NCBI GenBank assembly: GCA_002700095.1
Contig: PACL01000039.1
Span: 62,001-126,000 of the forward strand
Direction of reading: 5' to 3'
Source: Fulvimarina sp.
Lineage (GTDB): Bacteria > Pseudomonadota > Alphaproteobacteria > Rhizobiales > Rhizobiaceae
Length of the DNA stretch: 64,000 nucleotides
Both the position numbers and the translations under genes were made by a program. Shown in pieces: positions 45,898-54,160 of this stretch (position 1 is its first letter; each line of letters opens with the position of its first letter). The notes beneath the pieces were generated by a model, which saw only the letters and a list, made by a program, of their open reading frames with translations, ran no database searches and was not told the origin of the DNA.

Positions 45898-47667
45898 TCA
45901 GGCCGCCTCCCTGGCCTTTGCGGATGGTGCTGGCTTGCCATCCTCGGCGGCAGATGTTCCCGCGGCGGGCCTCGCGCCCCCCTCGTATTCTTCGAGGAAA
46001 TCGAGCAGTTCCTGGCGGGTGCGCCAGTAGTCGGGATGCTCCAAGAGCGCCTTGCGGCTGCGCGGGCGGGGCAGATCGACGCTCATGATCTTGCCGATCC
46101 TCGCCTTCGGACCGTTGGTCATCATCACCACCCGGTCGGCGAGGAGGATCGCCTCGTCGACGTCGTGGGTGACGCAGATCGCGGTTACCTGGGTGCGCTT
46201 CCAGACGTCCATCAGGACGTCCTGCAGCTCCCAGCGCGTCAGCGAATCCAGCATGCCGAAGGGCTCGTCGAGGAGGAGCAGCTTCGGCGACAAGGCGAAG
46301 GCGCGGGCGATGCCGACCCGCTGCTTCATGCCGTTGGAAAGGTCGGCCGCCTTGCGGTGCATGGCATCGGCGAGCCCCACCCGGTGGAGATAATGCTCGA
46401 CCACGTCGCGGCGCTCGGCGGGGGCGGCGTTGGGATAGACCCGGTCGACGCCGAGCGCGACGTTTTCGCGGGCGGTCAGCCAGGGCATCAGCGACGGCGC
46501 CTGGAACACCACGGCGCGGTCCGGCCCGGCGCCCGAAACCTCGCGGCCGTCGAGGATGATGCCGCCGGAGGAGATGTCGGTCAGCCCCGCGGCCATCGAC
46601 AGCACCGTCGACTTGCCGCAGCCCGAATGGCCGATCAGCGTGACGAACTCGCCCTGGCGCATCGTCAGGTCGAAGCCGTCGACGACGGTGAGCGGCCCCT
46701 TCGGTGTCGGATAGACCTTGCGCACCTCGAAGAACTCGGCGAAGCCGCGCTCGATCGGCGAGCGGGCGGCGTCGAGATAGGCCTTGGGCAGATCCGGCGA
46801 GGGGGTGCGCTTCTTCGAACCGAGGGTGATCGGCGTGACGTTGGGCAGGGCGACGGCGTCGCCGGCCTCGGCGCTGGCATGCCGGCCCTTTTCGACGAGA
46901 TAGCCGGTGATCTCGCGGCGCAGGCGCTTGAAGGTCTCGTTGCCGTTCATCGATCCGCGCTCTCGCGGATGCGGCAGATCGACGGCGAATGAGGGTCCGA
47001 GCGAGGCGCGCGGGCCGGGATCGAGCGGGATGATCCGGTCGGCGAGGAGGATCGCCTCGTCTACGTCGTTGGTGATGAGGACGATGGTCTTCTTCTCGAT
47101 CTGAGAGATCGCGGCGAACTCGTCCTGGAGCTTGCCCCGGGTGAGCGCGTCAAGGGCCGAGAGCGGCTCGTCGAGGAGGAGGATCTCGGGGCTCATGGCG
47201 AGCGCCCGCGCCACCGAGACGCGCTGGCGCATGCCGCCGGAAAGCTCGGCCGGCTTGCGGCTCTCGGCATGGGAGAGGCCGACCATGGCGATGTATCTGT
47301 CGATCCGGGCGTTGCGCTCGGCCTTCGAAGCCTTGGCGAAGACGGTGTCCACGGCGAGCGCGACATTGCCGCGAACCGACAGCCAGGGCATCAGCGAATA
47401 GGACTGGAAGACGACGCCGCGCTCGGGGCCGGGGCCGGTGACCGGCTTGCCCTTCATCAGGACCTTTCCGGCATCCGGCGCGATCAGCCCGGCCAGCAGC
47501 GAGATCAGCGTGGTCTTGCCGGAACCGGAGAAGCCGACGATGGCGATGAACTCGCCTTCCGCGACCGTCAGATCGACGTCCTTCAGGATCTCGGCGCGGT
47601 GCTTGCCCTCGCCATAGGCCTTCGAGACCTTGTTCAGCTCGATGATCGGGGTCGGCGCCATATCCAT
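45898..47667 (-). CDS. Nitrate ABC transporter, fused double ATPase (NrtC-NrtD type)
   Basis: 589 aa holding two complete ABC ATPase domains. Domain 1: Walker A GFSGSGKT (45-52), signature LSGGM (142-146), Walker B ILLLDEPLSAL; the switch His is replaced by Asn200 in LITNDVDEA. Domain 2: Walker A GHSGCGKST (346-354), signature LSNGM, Walker B LLLLDEPFGML and a normal switch CVTHDVDEA. A linker of about 75 residues joins them. It powers nitrate/nitrite import with NrtA and NrtB. The ATG overlaps the nrtB stop by a few bp. A single-chain double ATPase replaces separate NrtC and NrtD. Confidence 0.92.
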   Translation of the reverse strand: MDMAPTPIIELNKVSKAYGEGKHRAEILKDVDLTVAEGEFIAIVGFSGSGKTTLISLLAGLIAPDAGKVLMKGKPVTGPGPERGVVFQSYSLMPWLSVRGNVALAVDTVFAKASKAERNARIDRYIAMVGLSHAESRKPAELSGGMRQRVSVARALAMSPEILLLDEPLSALDALTRGKLQDEFAAISQIEKKTIVLITNDVDEAILLADRIIPLDPGPRASLGPSFAVDLPHPRERGSMNGNETFKRLRREITGYLVEKGRHASAEAGDAVALPNVTPITLGSKKRTPSPDLPKAYLDAARSPIERGFAEFFEVRKVYPTPKGPLTVVDGFDLTMRQGEFVTLIGHSGCGKSTVLSMAAGLTDISSGGIILDGREVSGAGPDRAVVFQAPSLMPWLTARENVALGVDRVYPNAAPAERRDVVEHYLHRVGLADAMHRKAADLSNGMKQRVGIARAFALSPKLLLLDEPFGMLDSLTRWELQDVLMDVWKRTQVTAICVTHDVDEAILLADRVVMMTNGPKARIGKIMSVDLPRPRSRKALLEHPDYWRTRQELLDFLEEYEGGARPAAGTSAAEDGKPAPSAKAREAA

Positions 47668-48761
47668 CACCGCGTGCCGGAGAAGGTGAAGGCGGCCTGC
47701 AGCGCGGCCATGATCCGGTCGAGGACGAAGCCGACGATGCCGATGGTGATGACCGCGACGATGATCCTGGCGAGCGAATCCGACGAGCCGTTCTGGAACT
47801 CGTCCCAGACGAACTTGCCGAGGCCGGGATTCTGGGCGAGCATCTCGGCGGCGATCAGCACCATCCAGCCCACACCGAGCGACAGCCGCAGGCCGGTGAA
47901 GATCAGCGGCATCGCCGAGGGCAGCACCAGCTTGGTGATGGTCTTCGTCGTCGACAGCTGCAGCACCTTGCCGACATTGACGAGGTCCTTGTCGATCGAG
48001 GCGACGCCGAGGGCGGTGTTGATCAGCGTCGGCCAGAGCGAGCAGAGCATCACGGTGATGGCCGAGACGACCATTGACTTCGGCATGGCGTCGGAGGCGT
48101 TCACGTAGAGCGCCGAGACGATCATCGTGACGATCGGCAGCCAGGCCAGCGGCGAGACCGGCTTGAAGATCTGGATCAGCGGGTTGAGCGCGCCGCTGAC
48201 GGTCGGCGACAGGCCGCAGGCGATGCCGACCGGCACGGCGATGATCGTGGCGAGGACGAAGCCGAGGAAGACGGTCTTCAGCGAGGTGAGGATCTGCTCG
48301 GGATAGGTCGGCGCGCCGGTATAGTCGCGGATTTTCACCCGGTCGGCATGGCCGGCCTCGACGAGCTTCTGGTTGCGGGCCTCCTGGCGCTCGTAGAACT
48401 CCGCCTTGTCGGCGGAGGTGCGCTGGTAGTCGGCATAGAGCGCCTCGGCCTGGCCCCAGACGGCGGCGGGGCCCGGCACCGTGCCGAGCGAGGTCTGCAC
48501 CTGCGGGGCAAGCGCCGCCCAGGCGGCGAGGAAGGCAAGAATGCCGATCAGCGGCACAACCAGCCCCATCCAGAGCCCCTTCAGATTGGCGCGGGGATCG
48601 TCGCCGGCGGCGATCTTCATGATCGGCACGGTCCAGCCGAGGCCGATGGCGGTCAGCGGGCCGGACGCCCGGGTGATGCGCATCATGCGCGTCTCGCGCT
48701 TCAGCACCCGGCGCGCTTCGGCCGAAGGCACGTCGCCCATGAAGTCGGAGGCGGTGGTCAT
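47667..48761 (-). CDS. nrtB: Nitrate ABC transporter permease NrtB
   Basis: 364 aa, longer than usual. Five to six membrane helices of the BPD-transporter type: WMGLVVPLIGILAFLAAWAAL, then after a long loop containing RTSADKAEFYERQEARNQKL (residues ~105-150) the helices VFLGFVLATIIAVPVGIACGL, LAWLPIVTMIVSALYV, MVVSAITVMLCSLWP, the ATPase-contact EAA-like loop around LQLSTTKTITKLVLPSAMPLIFTGLRLSL, and VGWMVLIAAEML to IIVAVITIGIVGFVLD. The polar loop between helices 1 and 2 is probably periplasmic. It lies between nrtA and nrtCD. Confidence 0.93.
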   Translation of the reverse strand: MTTASDFMGDVPSAEARRVLKRETRMMRITRASGPLTAIGLGWTVPIMKIAAGDDPRANLKGLWMGLVVPLIGILAFLAAWAALAPQVQTSLGTVPGPAAVWGQAEALYADYQRTSADKAEFYERQEARNQKLVEAGHADRVKIRDYTGAPTYPEQILTSLKTVFLGFVLATIIAVPVGIACGLSPTVSGALNPLIQIFKPVSPLAWLPIVTMIVSALYVNASDAMPKSMVVSAITVMLCSLWPTLINTALGVASIDKDLVNVGKVLQLSTTKTITKLVLPSAMPLIFTGLRLSLGVGWMVLIAAEMLAQNPGLGKFVWDEFQNGSSDSLARIIVAVITIGIVGFVLDRIMAALQAAFTFSGTR

Positions 48762-48845
48762 CTCGCCATGTCCTCAAATGGAGTTTGGATTGCCGCATCT
48801 GGGTCCGCGGCGAGCGCCTCGCCGCGGAGCGGCCGTGTCGGCCGG

Positions 48846-50228
48846 TCAGTTCGAGAGGCTCGCGACGTCCTCGTCGCCCTTCAGGCCGATCTCGAATTTC
48901 TGCAGATATTCGTTGGGCCGCGAGCCGTCATATTCGACGCCATCAATGAACTCGGCCGTCGAGGGCTTGTAGCCGTCGGTCTCGGGAATGTCGGCGGCGT
49001 CGAGGAGGCCGTCGTCGATGAGCGAGGCGGCGGCCTGTCTGTAGATGTCCGGGCGGTAGACGCTTTTGGCCGTCTCGGCATACCAGTCGTCGGACTTCTC
49101 TTCCGCGATCTGGCCCCAGCGGCGCATCTGGGTGAGATACCAGACGGCGTCGGAGTAATAGGGATAGGTGGCGAACTTCTTGAAGAAGACGTTGAAGTCC
49201 GGCGCCGGGCGCTTGTCGCCCTTCTCGTATTCGAAGGTGCCGGTCATCGAATTGGCGATGACTTCGGCGTCGGCGCCGACATATTCGGGCCGCGCCAGGA
49301 TCTCGACGGCCTCCTTGCGGTTTTCCGGGCTTTCGTCGAGCCATTTGCCGGCGCGGATCAGCGCCTTGGTGAGGGCGATCGTCGTCTGCGGGTTCTCCTC
49401 GACGAACTTCGCGGTCAGGCCGAAGACCTTTTCCGGATTGTCCTTCCAGATCTCGTAGTCGGTGATGACCGGCACGCCGATGCCCTTGAAGACGGCCGCC
49501 TGGTTCCACGGCTCGCCGACGCAGTAGCCCTGGATGGTGCCGGCCTCGAGCGTCGCCGGCATCTGCGGCGGCGGCGTGACGGAGAGGAGAACGTCGGCCT
49601 TCACCTGGCCGGACGTGTCCGACGGCGTGTAGTAGCCGGGGTTCAGCCCGCCGGCGGCGAGCCAGTAGCGCAGCTCGTAATTGTGGGTCGAGACCGGGAA
49701 GACCATGCCCATGTTGAAGGGCTTGCCCGACGCCTTGTACTGTTCGACCACCGGCTTCAGGGCGCTCGCCGAAATCGGATGCTGCGGCCTGCCCTCGGCA
49801 TCCTTGGCGATGTGCGTCTTCATCTCGGCCCAGACGGCGTTGGAGACGGTGATGCCGTTGCCGTTGAGGTCCATCGAGAAGGGCGTGACGATATGCGCCT
49901 TCGTGCCGTAGCCGATGGTGGCGGCCAGCGGCTGGCCGGCCAGCATGTGGGCGCCGTCGAGTTCGCCGGTGATCACCCGGTCGAGCAGCACCTTCCAGTT
50001 CGCCTGGGGCTCGATGGTGACGTAGAGACCCTCGTCCTCGAAGAAGTGCTTCTCCTTGGCGATGGCGAGCGGCGCCATGTCGGTCAGCTTGATGAAGCCG
50101 AACTTCAGCTCGTCCTTTTCGGGGATCAGCATCTCGGCGGAAGCCGGCAGAACCGTCAGGGCGGCTCCGGCGATGGCTGCGCGAAGAAGAAGACGGCGGG
50201 TAATCGCAGTCAGGATCGGCATGAACAA
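48846..50228 (-). CDS. nrtA: Nitrate ABC transporter substrate-binding protein NrtA
   Basis: 460 aa (ATG 50222 is a possible start). Twin-arginine-like signal [23 protein letters not shown], so export may use Tat. Then the NrtA/SsuA-like bilobed binding fold: [104 protein letters not shown] and [17 protein letters not shown]. It binds nitrate in the periplasm and delivers it to NrtB. Its leader contains two hexaloop hairpins and a terminator, the NasT target (50278-50379). Confidence 0.95.
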   Translation of the reverse strand: MFMPILTAITRRLLLRAAIAGAALTVLPASAEMLIPEKDELKFGFIKLTDMAPLAIAKEKHFFEDEGLYVTIEPQANWKVLLDRVITGELDGAHMLAGQPLAATIGYGTKAHIVTPFSMDLNGNGITVSNAVWAEMKTHIAKDAEGRPQHPISASALKPVVEQYKASGKPFNMGMVFPVSTHNYELRYWLAAGGLNPGYYTPSDTSGQVKADVLLSVTPPPQMPATLEAGTIQGYCVGEPWNQAAVFKGIGVPVITDYEIWKDNPEKVFGLTAKFVEENPQTTIALTKALIRAGKWLDESPENRKEAVEILARPEYVGADAEVIANSMTGTFEYEKGDKRPAPDFNVFFKKFATYPYYSDAVWYLTQMRRWGQIAEEKSDDWYAETAKSVYRPDIYRQAAASLIDDGLLDAADIPETDGYKPSTAEFIDGVEYDGSRPNEYLQKFEIGLKGDEDVASLSN

Positions 50229-50277
50229 AGCTCTCCCGTGGCCTGGCGTGGAAACGCACCGGCTTGGCGATGTCTGG

Positions 50278-50353
50278 AAAAAGAAAAAGGCTGCCCGACC
50301 CTTCCCGTCACGACCCGAAGTCTGTGACGATGCAAAGAAGTGTCGGCAGCCTT
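50278..50353 (-). terminator. Conditional leader terminator of the nrt operon
   Basis: On the minus strand AAGGCTGCCGAC (50353-50342) pairs with GTCGGGCAGCCTT (50299-50287), followed by the T-rich run TTTTTCTTTTT. A nested GTCAC/GTGAC hairpin fills the loop. It stands 50 nt before nrtA, so it would stop transcription ahead of the operon. Its 5' arm shares bases with hairpin P2. Confidence 0.85.
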
Positions 50354-50379
50354 GCCAGTGGCGCCCGCCCTTGGACGCC
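50344..50379 (-). promoter_or_regulatory. Two-hairpin ANTAR-type RNA motif in the nrtA leader
   Basis: Hairpin P1 (50379-50360) is GGCGTCC-AAGGGC-GGGCGCC: 7 pairs with one G-U and a hexaloop AAGGGC. After 2 nt, P2 (50357-50344) is TGGC-AAGGCT-GCCG, 4 pairs with hexaloop AAGGCT. Both loops have A at position 1 and G at position 4, the ANTAR recognition pattern. P2 uses bases of the terminator's 5' arm, so the two folds exclude each other. NasT bound to P1-P2 would allow read-through. Confidence 0.85.
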
Positions 50380-50416
50380 GAATGCTGAAGACGACTATGG
50401 TCGCCTCACGGAACCC

Positions 50417-50445
50417 TGTTTAGAACAAGCCGAAGCGTGGTGCAA
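50417..50445 (-). promoter_or_regulatory. Candidate nrtA promoter
   Basis: Minus strand TTGCAC (50445-50440), a 17-bp spacer and TAAACA (50422-50417). A start near 50410 gives a leader of about 180 nt that contains P1, P2 and the terminator in order. GC/TGCAC words just upstream (about 50536-50560) might be NtrC-type half-sites, but no full site was found. Confidence 0.5.
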
Positions 50446-50628
50446 TGCGAAATGGGGGATTTACGCGAGATTTTTGGGCGGTAGGAGATTATGAATAGAA
50501 TTTAGGCAGGATGAATTCGCCTTAGGCATCTCGGGTGCAAGCCAAGTGTGCAAGCGCACGCCCTTTCGCATACCACTGAAAACGAGCACTCGCGGAGGGA
50601 TCAACGTAGCTCATGACAATTGAGCTCT

Positions 50629-50823
50629 TCAGAAATGTTTCGAAAGGCCGGCGTCCTTGAGAGATTGGTTCGCGGTGTGCCGCGACTTGATATCGGAATC
50701 GACGGTGAAGTAACGGCCCGTGATCGGACTGTACCAGATCTCATGATCACCTCTTCCCTGCCGGTGAAACCAACAGCCGGCGGCCAGAAGAAGTGTCTTC
50801 AATTCTCGGGTGTAGCCTGGCAT
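50629..50823 (-). CDS. hicA: HicA family mRNA interferase toxin
   Basis: 64 aa. Double-stranded RNA-binding-like fold: TRELKTLLLAAGCWFHRQGRGDHEIWYSPITGRYFTVDSDIKSRHTANQSLKDAGL, with the catalytic His in GDHEIW. It cleaves mRNA independently of the ribosome when free. It follows hicB by 3 bp, antitoxin first, and stands just upstream of the nrtA promoter. Confidence 0.88.
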   Translation of the reverse strand: MPGYTRELKTLLLAAGCWFHRQGRGDHEIWYSPITGRYFTVDSDIKSRHTANQSLKDAGLSKHF

Positions 50824-50826
50824 CGT

Positions 50827-51069
50827 TCAATGCCGGGGATTTGGGATCCGGGACAACTGCTCCGCCATGAAGTGCACCGGAATTTCAGACGTCTCGTAGC
50901 TGGGGCCGTTGAGTTCGATCAGATCCGCAAGTGCTCCGAAAACCTTGTCCCTCAGGCGGTCCAGGCTGGCTGCCTCGATCGACAGGCCGGCGACGTCGTC
51001 GCTGCTGGCAACCCAGACGCTCGCCTCCTCGTCCCAAACCGCTCGCACGATGATCGACGCATGACGCAT
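50827..51069 (-). CDS. hicB: HicB-type (DUF1902) antitoxin
   Basis: 80 aa from ATG 51069 with GGAGAAAACCC upstream. The sequence ASIIVRAVWDEEASVWVASSDDVAGLSIEAASLDRLRDKVFGALADLIELNG is the partial RNase H fold of HicB/DUF1902; a DNA-binding C-terminal domain is not obvious. It neutralises HicA. The nasS frame overlaps its first 118 bp in another register. Confidence 0.85.
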   Translation of the reverse strand: MRHASIIVRAVWDEEASVWVASSDDVAGLSIEAASLDRLRDKVFGALADLIELNGPSYETSEIPVHFMAEQLSRIPNPRH

Positions 51070-52274
51070 GGGTTTTCTCCGAGAGTTTTAATGTCTCGCC
51101 GAAATTGGCATGTGACGAGCGGATTTGCGAGCCCGGCCCCTCCCCCCTCCGCGTCGAACAACCCCGCCGGCCTGTCGCCAGCGTCGCCGGTGACGGCGCC
51201 GGCGCCCGGATCGCCGACCACGCCCGTCGCGGCATCGAAAAGCTGCGGCGAAAACGTCTCGCCGGCGATCGTCAGGCCGTGGTCGGAGAAGGGGGCGTCG
51301 CCCCAGCCGGCCATCTGGCGATAGAGCCAGCGGCCGTGGCCGTGGTCCGGCCGGTTGGCGCCCGAGCCGGCAAAGACCATGAAGTCGGGAATCGCGCGGC
51401 TGCGGCCCGGCGCCGTCTCCAGGCGGCCCGTCAGGCCCGGCATCAGCGCCGCTTGCTCGACGTCGAGCCGGTCTGGCCCGGCGAGAAGCGTGGCGAGTTC
51501 GGGGACGTTGTCCGCGTCGGCGCACCATGCGGCGGCGTCGCCGAGGGCGAGGAGGAGGTTCGCCAGCGTCTCGGGGTTCTCCTCGGCGAAGGCTTTTCGC
51601 ACGCCCAGCACCTTTTCCGGCCCGCGCCGCCAGATCTCCGCCCGGCTGGTGACGATGCGCCCGGCGCCGCGACGGACCGCGATCGTGCCCCAGGGCTCGC
51701 CGGCGCAAAAACCGTCGATGCCGCCGCCGGCCAGCGCGTCGGGCATCAGCGGCGGCGGCACCACGGTGATCTCGACGTCCGTCTCCGGCGCAAGGCCGCA
51801 GGCCGCGAGCCAGTAGCGAAGGTCGTAGTTGTGGCTCGAATGGGGATGCACGACGGCAAGCCGCAGCGGCGTCCCGCCCGCTTCGCCGCGCTGGCGAACC
51901 ACCGCTGCCAAGGCCGCGCCGGCGGTCGCGGGAGACGCGTCGTAGCCGGACGGCCCCAGTCGGTCCATCGCCGCGGCGACGGCGTTGGAGACGGTGACGC
52001 CGTTGCCGCCGAGCGCCAGCACCATCGGCGCCAGCATCGGCACGGGCAGGGGGCCGAGGCCGAGATTGGCGGCGATCGGCATCGGCGCCAGCATGTGGGC
52101 GCAGTCGAACTGGCCGACGCCGATGCGGTCGCGCACCGTCGCCCAGGAGGTTTCGCGCTGCAGGGAGAGAATGATGCCGCGTTCCTCGGCAAAGCCCTTG
52201 GCCGCGGCGGCGACGATGACGGCGCTGTCGAGGAGCGGGACGTAGCCTGCGCGGATGAAACTCGGCCCGGCCAT
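50952..52274 (-). CDS. nasS: Nitrate/nitrite sensor NasS with run-on C-terminus
   Basis: 440 aa, cytosolic NrtA-like protein without a signal peptide (MAGPSFIRAGYVPLLDSAVIVAAAAKGFAEERGI). Ligand-binding motifs CAHMLAPMPIAANLGLG, GNGVTVSNAV, VVHPHSSHNYDLRYWLAACGL and FCAGEPWGTIAV are intact. In the absence of nitrate NasS binds and inhibits NasT. After about residue 355 the sequence turns low-complexity, and the last ~39 residues are the out-of-frame translation of hicB; the native stop seems lost. Its ATG overlaps the nasT stop by a few bp. Confidence 0.9.
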   Translation of the reverse strand: MAGPSFIRAGYVPLLDSAVIVAAAAKGFAEERGIILSLQRETSWATVRDRIGVGQFDCAHMLAPMPIAANLGLGPLPVPMLAPMVLALGGNGVTVSNAVAAAMDRLGPSGYDASPATAGAALAAVVRQRGEAGGTPLRLAVVHPHSSHNYDLRYWLAACGLAPETDVEITVVPPPLMPDALAGGGIDGFCAGEPWGTIAVRRGAGRIVTSRAEIWRRGPEKVLGVRKAFAEENPETLANLLLALGDAAAWCADADNVPELATLLAGPDRLDVEQAALMPGLTGRLETAPGRSRAIPDFMVFAGSGANRPDHGHGRWLYRQMAGWGDAPFSDHGLTIAGETFSPQLFDAATGVVGDPGAGAVTGDAGDRPAGLFDAEGGGAGLANPLVTCQFRRDIKTLGENPCVMRRSSCERFGTRRRASGLPAATTSPACRSRQPAWTA

Positions 52275-52864
52275 CAGTCGTCTCCGAGAAGGGTATAGGC
52301 GGAAACGAGGTTGGCGGCGACCTCGCCGATCCGGCGGTTCTCGTTCATCGCGGTGCGGCGCAGGAGCTTGTAGGCGGCGGCCTCGTCGAGCTTCTTCACC
52401 TTCATCAGGATGCCCTTGGCGCGGTCGATGGTCTTGCGTTCGGCGAGTTCGGAGCGCGCCTCGGCGAGCTCGCGGGACAGCCGGCTGACGGCGTTGAAGC
52501 GGGAGATCGCCATTTCGAGGATCGGCTTGATCCGCTCCTTCTTCAGCCCGTCGACCACATAGGCCGAGACGCCCGCCTCGATGGCCGCCTCGATCTCGGC
52601 GGTGTCGGAGCGATCGACGAACATCGCCATCGGCCGCTTCACCACCCGGGAGACCTGGAAGAAATGCTCGAGCTGGTCGCGGTTGGGATTCTCCAGATCG
52701 ACGACGATGACGTCGGGCTCCAGCTTCTCGATGCGCTTCACCAGCCCCTCGACGGTGGTCACGACCGAGACGTTGCCGTAGCCGGCCTCACGCAGCCCCT
52801 CTTCGATGATCGAGGCGCGCAGGCCGTTGTCATCGACGAGAAGGATGTTGAGCGGCTGCGACAT
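52274..52864 (-). CDS. nasT: ANTAR-domain antitermination regulator NasT
   Basis: 196 aa from ATG 52864. Receiver-like domain (NILLVDDNGLRASIIEEGL; Asp56 in DVIVVDLENP) followed by a linker and a C-terminal ANTAR RNA-binding domain (LAERKTIDRAKGILMKVKKLDEAAAYKLLRRTAMNENRRIGEVA). With nitrate, NasS releases NasT, which binds paired hexaloop hairpins in leader RNA and prevents termination. Such a leader is present ahead of nrtA in this window. It is first in the nasT-nasS order and divergent from the alcohol dehydrogenase. Confidence 0.95.
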   Translation of the reverse strand: MSQPLNILLVDDNGLRASIIEEGLREAGYGNVSVVTTVEGLVKRIEKLEPDVIVVDLENPNRDQLEHFFQVSRVVKRPMAMFVDRSDTAEIEAAIEAGVSAYVVDGLKKERIKPILEMAISRFNAVSRLSRELAEARSELAERKTIDRAKGILMKVKKLDEAAAYKLLRRTAMNENRRIGEVAANLVSAYTLLGDD

Positions 52865-53066
52865 GCGCCGGATATTGCACCTGCGAAGATGCAATGCGCA
52901 ACGGCAAAAGAAGGCCGGCGCACCCGCCGCGAGCCGCTTCGCCAGGCGGGCCGCAAAGGGCGCATCGAGCAGGCTGGCTTGCGGGTAAGGCTGCTCCGCT
53001 TGATCCCGATCAAGGTGGCCGCCACCGGCGGCCTTAAGGTGGGAACAACCGGATGGAGGTTCCGAC

Positions 53067-54140
53067 ATGACCCAGATGATGAAAGCCGCCGTCGTCCATG
53101 CCTTTGGCGACAAGCTGGTGCTCGAAGACGTTCTCGTTCCGCGGCCGGGTCCCGGCGAGGTGCTGGTCAAGGTCGCCGCCTGCGGGGTCTGCCATACCGA
53201 TCTTCACGCCGCCGAGGGCGACTGGCCGGTCAAGCCCTCGCTGCCGTTCATTCCCGGCCACGAGGTGGTCGGCACGGTGGCCGAACTTGGACAAGGCGTG
53301 AGCGATCTCGCCGTCGGCGACCTCGTCGGCGTGCCGTGGCTGCATGATGCCTGCCGGGCCTGCGAATATTGCGAGACCGGCTGGGAAACGCTCTGCGAGC
53401 ACCAGCACAACACCGGCTACAGCGTGAATGGCGGCTTCGCCGAATATGTGATCGCCGCCGCACCCTTCGCCGCGCGCCTGCCGGCCGGCGTCGATCTGGC
53501 GGCGATCGCGCCGATCCTCTGCGCCGGCGTCACGACCTACAAGGGCCTGAAGGAGACCGATGCCAAGCCCGGCCAGTGGGTCGCGATCTCCGGCATCGGC
53601 GGTCTCGGCCATGTCGGCGTGCAATATGCCAAGGCGATGGGCTTCAACGTCGTCGCCCTCGATATCGCAGCGGACAAGCTGGAACTGGCGAGGCGCGACG
53701 GCGCGGACGTCGTGATCGACGCCTCGGCGCCGGATGCGGTCGAGAAGGTCCTCGAGGCCACCGGCGGCGGCGCCCATGGCATCCTCGTCACGGCGGTGTC
53801 CGTGCCGGCCTTCAGCCAGGTGCTGCAGATGGTCCGACGGCGCGGCACGATCAGTCTCGTCGGCCTGCCCGCAGGGGAATTCCCGACGCCGATCTTCGAC
53901 GTCGTCCTGAAGCGCATCACCGTGCGCGGCTCGATCGTCGGGACGCGGGCCGATCTCGACGAGGCGGTGGCCTTCGCCGTCGCGGGCAAGGTGAAATGCG
54001 AGGTCCGCACGGCGCCGCTCTCCGCGATCAACGACATCTTCGCCGACCTCAAGGCCGGCAGGGTCGAGGGCCGCATGGTGCTCGACATCGACATCGCCGG
54101 CGCGACGCGCCTTGCCGCAGCCCCGGCGAAAGCCGCCTGA
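53067..54140 (+). CDS. adhP: Zinc-dependent alcohol dehydrogenase, AdhP type
   Basis: 357 aa. Medium-chain dehydrogenase: catalytic zinc ligands in ACGVCHTDLHAAEG and PGHEVVGTV, structural zinc cysteines in DACRACEYCETGWETLC, and NAD-binding GIGGLGHVGVQYAKAMG. Oxidises primary alcohols with NAD+. GGAGG stands 9 bp before the ATG. It is followed 20 bp later by a universal stress protein gene, a pair often seen in micro-oxic or stress regulons. Confidence 0.93.
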   Translation: MTQMMKAAVVHAFGDKLVLEDVLVPRPGPGEVLVKVAACGVCHTDLHAAEGDWPVKPSLPFIPGHEVVGTVAELGQGVSDLAVGDLVGVPWLHDACRACEYCETGWETLCEHQHNTGYSVNGGFAEYVIAAAPFAARLPAGVDLAAIAPILCAGVTTYKGLKETDAKPGQWVAISGIGGLGHVGVQYAKAMGFNVVALDIAADKLELARRDGADVVIDASAPDAVEKVLEATGGGAHGILVTAVSVPAFSQVLQMVRRRGTISLVGLPAGEFPTPIFDVVLKRITVRGSIVGTRADLDEAVAFAVAGKVKCEVRTAPLSAINDIFADLKAGRVEGRMVLDIDIAGATRLAAAPAKAA

Positions 54141-54160
54141 GCCGAAACGGAGCCAGACCC

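Noticed and set aside
45898..48798. 966-codon frame joining nrtB region to the ATPase
   Set aside because: Only the part from ATG 47667 is the ATPase; the upstream third is an out-of-frame shadow of nrtB.
50500..50628. Sigma-54 promoter upstream of nrtA
   Set aside because: GG and GC elements near TTGGCTTGCACC are 14 rather than 10 bp apart; the sigma-70-like pair at 50417-50445 fits better.
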